Positions 57,420 through 64,000 of a DNA stretch of 64,000 bases are shown here, piece by piece; the first letter of the stretch is position 1; every line of letters begins with the position of its first letter. A model generated the notes under the pieces. The model did no database searches, had not been told where the DNA came from, and saw only the letters and a list, made by a program, of their open reading frames with translations. This DNA is from Emergomyces orientalis (Eukaryota > Ascomycota > Eurotiomycetes > Onygenales > Ajellomycetaceae), in assembly GCA_002110485.1 (NCBI GenBank), contig MOWL01000023.1, positions 1,628,870 to 1,692,869 of the forward strand, read 5' to 3'. The position numbers and the translations under genes were made by a program.

Positions 57420-58796
57420 AGCGGATGAGAGGTTTCTATTCTCCTGACTCTCGCAGGCTACCACACCTTCAAAGGAGGACACTTCGTCGTTATAGCTCTG
57501 CATCCTATGTTCAATGTTGATTGCGGACCCTTGAACGACTTATGCGCATCGACGAACCACCAGATGGTTACTAGGAACATTGAACCGCCATATACGATAC
57601 AGGTCCAGTTCATGCCCTCGAGGCTGGCTCGTGAAAGTCAGGGTGAGTTAGTGTGTATGGGTGCAGATGGGGGAGTATAGGGAAAGGGGAAGAACGAATT
57701 CGTGGGAACCTCGGGTGGATACTCACGTCAGTTCCAAACCAGTCGTTGCCGGAAGACGCAAAATCGAAATCATCAATATGACAAAGAGGACTCCTGCACC
57801 GCTTATTGACGTGCTATACTTGCCCAGATTCCAAAGGTCGGGTCGCAAGCAGTTCTTCACAACTAGGATTCGAATGGCAGTCGGGATCGCGAAAGCGGTG
57901 AATACAGCGATGGCACCAGTCGAAAATAGAACGCCAATGGCAATATTGCCCGCCAAGATGAGCAGGCAGGATAATATCCCAATGACACAGTTGAACCAGA
58001 CGGCATTGACGTGTGTGTGGGTATAAGGATTTACCCTTTACCAGATGCTGGATAATGGGAAGCAGTCATCGCGAGCATATGCATAAGTAACGCGGGACGC
58101 GGCGATTATGCAGCCCTGGCCCATTGAGATACCGCAGATGATCGTCGAAGCGAAAATGGCGACAGCCAGCTTATGGAGCATTACTTGGAACAAATACGAT
58201 GCCCACGGCTGGCCGAGGTCCGATTCCAGCACTGCCGTGATATCTGTGACAGTGAAGGCGACAACTAGCTGGAGGAACCAGCCCCTAAACCCACCAACAC
58301 CAGAAGTGATGACTATGGCGTGGGGAGATGCGACGTTGGCGTTCGAGCATTCCTCGCTCAGGTGAATTGGAGAATCGTATCCTGACATCGCCCAGATCAC
58401 GCTCACGAAGGACATGAGGACTGAGAGACCATTTTGGAAATGGGTGCCTTCGTATATATTCCCCCAGACCTCTGAGGATGTGGCGAACCTGGGAGAGTTT
58501 GTCATGCCCACGGGGATGGAAATGAGGACAATTACAAGCGCGATGACGTTGAACATCAAGCCGTAGGAATTTAAGATAGCAATCCATTTTGTTGGCATGC
58601 TACCAAAGACCCCGTGAGGAATCATTATCAAGGTCATGAGCAAGAATGTTTGGGCGTCCGTTGGAACGTAGTCTGGCTTATTGATTGAGACCGCAGCGAG
58701 TGTCATTTCTGCCGTTCCATAGTTTACTGATGGAGCTCCCATGGCTTGGCCTATCCAGTTGGACCAACCCGTGAACCAAGCAGCGAACAGGGAGTA
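57420..58796 (-). pseudogene. Disabled amino-acid/GABA permease-type transporter (APC superfamily)
   Basis: Homology to fungal Uga4-like permeases runs through most of this stretch but no intact frame exists. Reading down the minus strand, it starts at YSLFAAWFTGWSNWIGQA (58796), continues as GAPSVNYGTAEMTLAA and several membrane spans (LMTLIMIPHGVFG, IALVIVLISIPVGM, SVLMSFVSVIWAMSGYDSP), and reaches YAYARDDCFPLSSIW. An in-frame TAA follows at 58038-58040, after which the same frame resumes as RVNPYTHTHVNAVWFNCVIG. An intron at 57624-57726 joins LELT to LEGMNWTCIVYGG. A 1-nt loss near 57519-57523 then shifts the tail after FKGPQ; the expected NIEHRM appears in the next frame. The N-terminal third is missing: a TGA at 58797-58799 precedes the first homologous residue and nothing permease-like lies upstream. 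I see at least three lesions, so a functional protein is unlikely. Sequencing error at one site is possible. Confidence 0.85.
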
Positions 58797-61574
58797 TCAA
58801 GGTGACCTGTACTACCCTATCAGGTTGGGAGAACCGTTTTATTTTGCCGTAGGACATAGTCACAATGAAGATAGAAATAAGGCCGTATAACCTGGGTTAC
58901 TCAAGACATATGATGTGTTTACAGGCACTTGTTCTCAAAGAGTTTGTGATGACCAGGTAGAGAGGCAGGGATGAAGATGTATACAGAGAATTTGTGAGCC
59001 CCCATAATCATCTCCGCAACATTATCACATATCAGCACATCAGTTGCACAGATGGCCTCAGAAATGTAACACAAGTTATCATGCTGCGTTCCATGATGGC
59101 ATGGCCGCTGGTGTGTATCAGTGGAGAGCCCGTCTGGGATTGCCATAGTGCAGATAACTAAATCTGATATCCAGTTTACTTTGCATGTAATGAATATTAA
59201 AGGTGTTGTCGGCGTGCGGTGTAAAATACTAGTATCATTGATAACAGTAATATTAACTGTGCTTGAACAACTTCTTGTTGATGCAGACATAATAGTAGTC
59301 GTAGTGAGTGACTGATTCCCTTTGCCTCGCACCACCTATGGCGGACTATAGTGACAAATGTCTCAAATGATGTTTTTTCCACCAACCACATCAAACTCCT
59401 TGCTCTTGTCCCAAGGTCCCAACTCATATTCTGCAGCAATTCAACCCTGAAACTCTTTGATCAATAACCATTTCTCTCATTCTCTTGACTCATTTCTTTG
59501 GCACAGGCATCAAAGTGATGTGGCTAAAAATAAAAATAAAAAAGAAAGAGAGAGAAGAAAAAGAAAACTCATGTCCGATTTTTGTATGTTGGCCACTCAG
59601 GAGGTGACTACTGCTGTGTCATCAATCCATCAAATCATTGCCTCATGCTATGTAAACCTGTTGGGTTATTCTTTCAACTTTGCAAAGAAAGCTTTGCCTT
59701 TATTTACCTTGCTCAAAACATTTTTCTTCTATGTTTTCTTTCTTCATTTCTTGTGATTCTCTGTGGCTTATCCTTTTCACACTCAGATGCAGAACAGGAC
59801 CCCCCTTGCAGGATGTGTGAAGCATGGCAAATAGGGGGTGAAAAATTATGAAACTGAAGAGTAAGAATGCTACTGTTTAGCTCTATGCATGTATGTATAC
59901 AGGAGGTATACATGCCTGACATGAACTGTAAACTTCATTGTCAGCCCATCTATTCTTTGCACTCAGTTTTGGCACGCCCTGGAGCTCTAGCTGATGTTTT
60001 ATGAACCCTGCTGGCATATAAACCGGAAGACCCCCTCTCAGCTACCCTCTCCTATTTTTTCTAAATCAATTTCCAAGTCCCTTTACGTTTTTATTCCTCT
60101 GAATCTCAAAATACTGTCTTTTCCTTGATCTCCCACAATTTCTGTTAGAAGCTGGTAATTTTGTACTGCAAATCAACCCCTTGTCACCTGGAAAGCTGAT
60201 ATCGAGACCATCGAAAGCCTGATCAAGGTTGAAGTCGATAGTGTACCAACGTCCTTCATAGCATGGGATATTTCCTTTTATTTACTTTTTTACTTGAAGA
60301 GATACCGGAGCTGGTGATTTCGGCCCCCTAACATTTAGATAAATTGAGGATAAAATTCAACATCATAATCAAGCAAACGCCTTTATCACGAACGTTCACG
60401 GCCGCGTCGTACTGTCGTGTCAGCGTATCTAATAAAGCACGTGGCTGCGATGAAGCAACTCCATCGTCTGGAATCCAATTACGGGCTGAAAAAGTACAAA
60501 TGGAACCTGGACACGAGGCGATTTGAGGATCATTTTAAAGAGAAATATTCGCTCTTGGAGTATGGAATATACCGTTGGGATTCATTGGATATAGATTTTC
60601 ATCTTGGGAATGGCAAGTATGCTTGATCCGGTCAATCGTCGAGCTGAATTTATGATGAAATGATGTTCTGTTTCATTGTCGTTTTCCATGTTAGGGACAG
60701 GGGTAGCAGGACTACGTAACCTACATATCCATTCTTTTATATAGAAGTCAACGTGGCCACTGTTACTTCAGCGGTTTATTTGTATGGTAGCCGACATCTT
60801 TTATACCCTGTTGCTGTTTATGAGACCGTGACGTATTGGCGTATGTACTCTACCTATGCAGGTATTCGGGAGACCGTCACATTCAAAGTGGGGATACCGC
60901 ACAGACAGCGCCGGGGACAACGCTCAAAATGACATACCCACCCGGAAGTGGATCAAGTTGACATGTTCTTTTCACCTATTAGATATGCGAGGGGGCCACA
61001 CCTCGGGTGTGAAGTTGATGCCTAGTTGAGGACAAGGAGCATAAAGAATTGAGGGTTCTGAAATCAGTGTTGCCACTAACAAGAGATAAGCATATTTCTT
61101 CATATGTCGTGTCTCTCGATCTCGGGGAGAAGGGGCACTGGGAAGTTTACGAACAAATTCTTATAGACCACAGGATAAGGGAACTGGGCAGTATATGTTA
61201 TGTTTCCAGGGTGCGTTGGAAACTTCATCATTGACAAGACCGTCTAACGCCCTTCCCATAAATTAACAACCAGGGAGGAGGGTTAAGAGAAGTAAGTTAG
61301 TTGGAACTGTTAACTCGAGTCTTAAAATTCCACGCCCGCTTCATAGATTCCCATAGTTACTGAAAATATTTATGTCCCCATTCCATTTGCATAGATATGC
61401 CTTGTCCCCCGCAATCCGCAATTCCGCACTTCCCGCTCGCCATGTTGCCCTACCCCATATCATTCCAGAGCAGGCCACCATCCAGATCGATCTAGGTAGT
61501 TCACTGTGGCACTTTAAATGCACGTCCCCTAGCTCCTAGAAAACACCTGGTCTATTTCTAGTTCTATACTCCCT
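58797..61574. other. 2.8 kb intergenic region right of the permease relic
   Basis: No recognised gene. Moderately AT-rich. A 69-codon frame at 60417-60626 has fairly coding-like composition (LESNYGLKKYKWNLDTRRF) but no family match and no clear exon partners. I found no remnant of the missing permease N-terminus here. Confidence 0.45.
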
Positions 61575-62212
61575 CTAATTCCCACCAACCTGCTCCGGCG
61601 CCTTCGCCTCGTCATATCCGTACTTCTGCTTGAGTTTCTCGATGAGTTCGACATATTGCTTTTGCGCATCTTCGGCGGAGAGGCCCTCATCAACGACCTT
61701 TTTCCAGGTGTTGTATTTGTATTTGCCCTACAGGGTCGGAGAAAGGAGAAAAGCAAAAAGTCTATCAGCGCGTTCGTGTTCACATTCTGTCTAGCGTGGA
61801 GGAGGGGCATATGTATATGTAAGGGGAAAATCAGCTATCAGCCCGCCATTACATACCTTAAAATCAAAAGTTCCGGGCTTAGGAGCATCTTCGAAAGGAG
61901 GATCTTGGGTTCCTTGCTTGAACAGCGCGTACATCTACATAAATTTTGAGGATACAAGTTAGCCAAAAGGTGCCTTGCATATATTACTTGCAACCCGTCT
62001 CCTTCACTTTCTTTCCCTTTCCGCTCTCCTTTTTCTTTTTTTACTTCTTCTTCGCCTCAGCAGCGACCTTTCTCCATCGAACAAAAACAGACATCACATC
62101 CTAATGAATTGCGAAAACGAACCTCCAACAATTCATCATCGGTAGGCTTGGTAGACAGTTTCCGGCTCGCCTCGACCGCGGCTTCGAACTCAGGAGTCTT
62201 TGGCACAGGCAT
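61575..62212 (-). CDS. Acyl-CoA-binding protein
   Basis: Predicted 106 aa in three exons: 62212-62123, 61934-61857 and 61727-61575. ACBP is a small cytosolic four-helix protein that binds long-chain acyl-CoA esters and buffers and delivers them to lipid synthesis and beta-oxidation. Family features are all present: FEAAVEASRKLSTKPTDDEL, LYALFKQGT (the Tyr and Lys that contact CoA), the FDFKGKYKYNTWKK signature formed across intron 2, and a C-terminal helix AQKQYVELIEKLKQKYG. About 15 residues extend beyond the yeast length (EAKAPEQVGGN). The donor of intron 1 is GTTCGT, slightly off consensus, but the frame and conserved join (ELLE/MYALFK) support it. Confidence 0.94.
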
Positions 62213-63529
62213 CTTTATTGTTGAGGTGGTATTAGGGCACGCGGGGGGTAGAAGTGGGGAGTCTTATTGAAGCTGCGGTAAGACGAGAAAATATATATTG
62301 TAATGGAATCCGCTTTCTGGTTTGTGTAGATGGTTTTTTTCAAAGTGTAGAACGGGGCAGGACAATATGTGTGTCTTTTCTGTATCAGATGCCAGGTTAG
62401 CTTCATTACCAGGGCTATACTCAGATAGATAGATACATTGCAGGACTGCATTCACAATTCAAGATTTTTTTGTTCAAATGATGACAATGCTGATCCGGCA
62501 GGCAGACCATAGAGGAGAAACATAAGCAACAGGGGAAAGGCATATTAATTAATGCTAAAAATTATACCAAAGAGACTCACCTCAGCAATTAGCCGTTCTC
62601 CAAAAGAAACTAAAGCAAAGCAAAGCAAGGTTCCCAGAAGTAGAGTATATATTTGACCAGATACGAATGAAGATAACTTCAGCTCTCGGCGGTTCAGACG
62701 TTGAAAGCCTTTTGGCGGGGGAGTTTCTTCAAGGTTGGCCCGCGGAGCGGGGCAGTCAGCTGAGGTAAGCAGCCTTTCCGCAGTGAAATGAGGTCATATT
62801 GCATGCGGATCCCTAGGTAAAGAAAGAATGGGTATTGAATTTTTTGATTGCGCGGAATGGATTAGCTTTCTTTTACAAGGCGAATAGAAAGGAGAAAAGA
62901 AATGACTAGAAGGACGGGTATTTTGCTTCATTGATCATTTCCAAATACCTAGGGAGCCACGGAAAGTGGAGAAAAAACATAGCTACACCGGGTAAATGCC
63001 AAAAAAGCAAAAAAGGAGTCATATGCGCCTATTTCATAGAACATTCATCATAGTTCATAAAAATAAGAATTAAGAAAGAAAAAAATAAGAAGAAAAGAAA
63101 TCCAGACATATAAAAGTAAGAGATAGCAGGCGCTAAAGGAATATCTATCAAGAAAACAAAAAACAGCTCACTATCAAGTACGCCAAACAATGCAAGAGAA
63201 CGCTGCATAACACACAGCAAACAGACTTTTGCCAAAGGTAAATATAAGGGGAAAATAACATGGGTATTTGTAGACCATGACACGGGTAGAAAAGGGAGAA
63301 AAAGAAAACAAATCTGCACAATCGCCATGACATTATAGGGCAATCTATGACTTGATAAAACTGACCACCCTAAAGGGTGAACGAGCATTCCAAAAAAAGG
63401 GGCTTTCCCTGTGCCCACAATTTCCCGTAAAGGTAAACAAAAGGGAATCAAGGTAGGTATTACATCAATGTTCAAGAACATGGTATCATGAGGGAAAGAC
63501 ACCGTATTAAAATCAAAAGCATGTCACGC
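62213..63529. other. Intergenic region between ACBP and CHIP-like genes
   Basis: 1.3 kb, AT-rich, holding the ACBP promoter and the CHIP-like 3' flank. The 157-codon minus frame at 63029-63502 is rich in Phe/Leu/Pro from A/T runs, has no motif and is not called. Confidence 0.45.
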
Positions 63530-64000
63530 TCACCAATCAACGGCCCAGCCGTTTTTGGCCAAGAATTCATCACAGGCTGCCTTTAGGGCATAGTTTGGCC
63601 GAAGGTCATGGATGGTCATGGGCACACGGGTAATGGGATCGATAGGGGAGCGTTGGATATGCTTGAGGATCATGGTGCGTTCGAAGGAATGGCCCGATGG
63701 GGTGATAACGGGGTCGTGCATTATTTCAAATGAGATGCCGTCTATTAGATAGTCGGGGACGACCTGGATAGCGAAATTTGGGTTTAAGTATTGAGTTGGA
63801 ATGAATAGTCCGGAGCGATAATTCAAGTTTCAGGGGAGAAGGATAAAATAAAAGAAAAAGAAAAGGAAGGAAAGGATATATGCATACCCGTTCCTTCATA
63901 TCCCCACCCAGCGAAGAAGCAAACACCTCCCTCACAACATCTAACTTCCTCTGCGCCTCGGCCAACAACTCCTTCTCATCTTCTTTGAATCCAATCTGCC
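63530..64000 (-). CDS. CHIP/STUB1-like U-box ubiquitin ligase, C-terminal part (runs off window)
   Basis: Two exons are visible: 64000-63888 (5' end outside the window) and 63763-63530. The joined end reads MKERVVPDYLIDGISFEI and then HDPVITPSGHSFERTMILKH, a classical U-box (RING-like fold without zinc ligands). It finishes with RVPMTIHDLRPNYALKAACD and FLAKNGWAVDW. The upstream part is a charged helix (EKELLAEAQRKLDVVREVFA), matching the dimerisation segment that precedes the U-box in CHIP. CHIP proteins carry N-terminal TPRs that bind Hsp70/Hsp90; that part would lie beyond position 64000 and is not seen. The role as a chaperone-linked E3 is inferred from the U-box and helix. The family member is probable rather than certain. 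Confidence 0.85.

Noticed and set aside
58021..58060. An intron hiding the TAA in the permease
   Set aside because: GTAAAG at the stop could be a donor, but the same frame resumes immediately with conserved residues (VNPYTHTHVNAVW) and no acceptor is available, so a nonsense change fits better.
1..64000. CRISPR arrays, bacterial operons, rRNA genes
   Set aside because: No regularly spaced repeats and no rRNA-like blocks were seen. The spliced gene structures show that this is eukaryotic nuclear DNA.

Overview
The window is filamentous ascomycete nuclear DNA. Short GT-AG introns (mostly 50-110 bp) interrupt most genes, pyrimidine-rich leaders are common, and the products include mannitol-1-phosphate 5-dehydrogenase, a Con7-type regulator, Sch9, Ada2 and a fungal-length complex I NDUFA5 homologue. 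Gene style and the long AT-rich, low-complexity intergenic stretches fit Eurotiomycetes, most likely Onygenales (Ajellomycetaceae-like). The order-level placement is inference; no species marker was identified.

Layout. Positions 1-12271 hold no recognisable gene; the last ~3 kb look like a very long promoter/leader for a con7-like C2H2 regulator (12272-14437). Next come the checkpoint clamp gene rad9 (16715-18463, +), an RCC1-fold Ats1/Kti13-like gene (18632-19747, -) and a mitochondrial PPR gene (20464-22861, +). After a 4.3 kb desert lies mpdA (27195-28361, +), then a Ser/Gln-rich orphan (31579-33006, +). A divergent pair follows: an FHA-domain protein kinase (35012-36805, -) and an orphan with a duplicated Trp-rich domain (37461-38987, +). 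Then come a PTS1-tailed enoyl-CoA hydratase (39552-40739, -) and the divergent pair ada2 (42188-43943, -) / sch9 (45162-47510, +). Next are sec27 (48966-51901, -), the complex I NDUFA5 homologue (52612-53532, -) and an Eps1-like membrane thioredoxin protein (54149-56579, +). The right end has a broken amino-acid permease (57420-58796, -), acyl-CoA-binding protein (61575-62212, -) and the 3' part of a CHIP-like U-box ligase (63530-64000, -, running off the window).

The genes are mostly housekeeping and do not form a metabolic cluster. Loose themes are nutrient/stress signalling and chromatin (sch9, ada2, FHA kinase, rad9), ER/Golgi traffic and folding (sec27, Eps1-like, CHIP-like) and carbon/lipid metabolism (mpdA, enoyl-CoA hydratase, ACBP). 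Exon structures were built by hand from splice consensus, reading-frame continuity and family knowledge. The best leads for something undescribed are the W-rich duplicated-domain orphan with its divergent FHA-kinase neighbour, and the Ser-rich orphan. Other points of interest are the multiply disabled permease, a GC-AG intron in sec27 and tandem acceptors in the con7-like gene.
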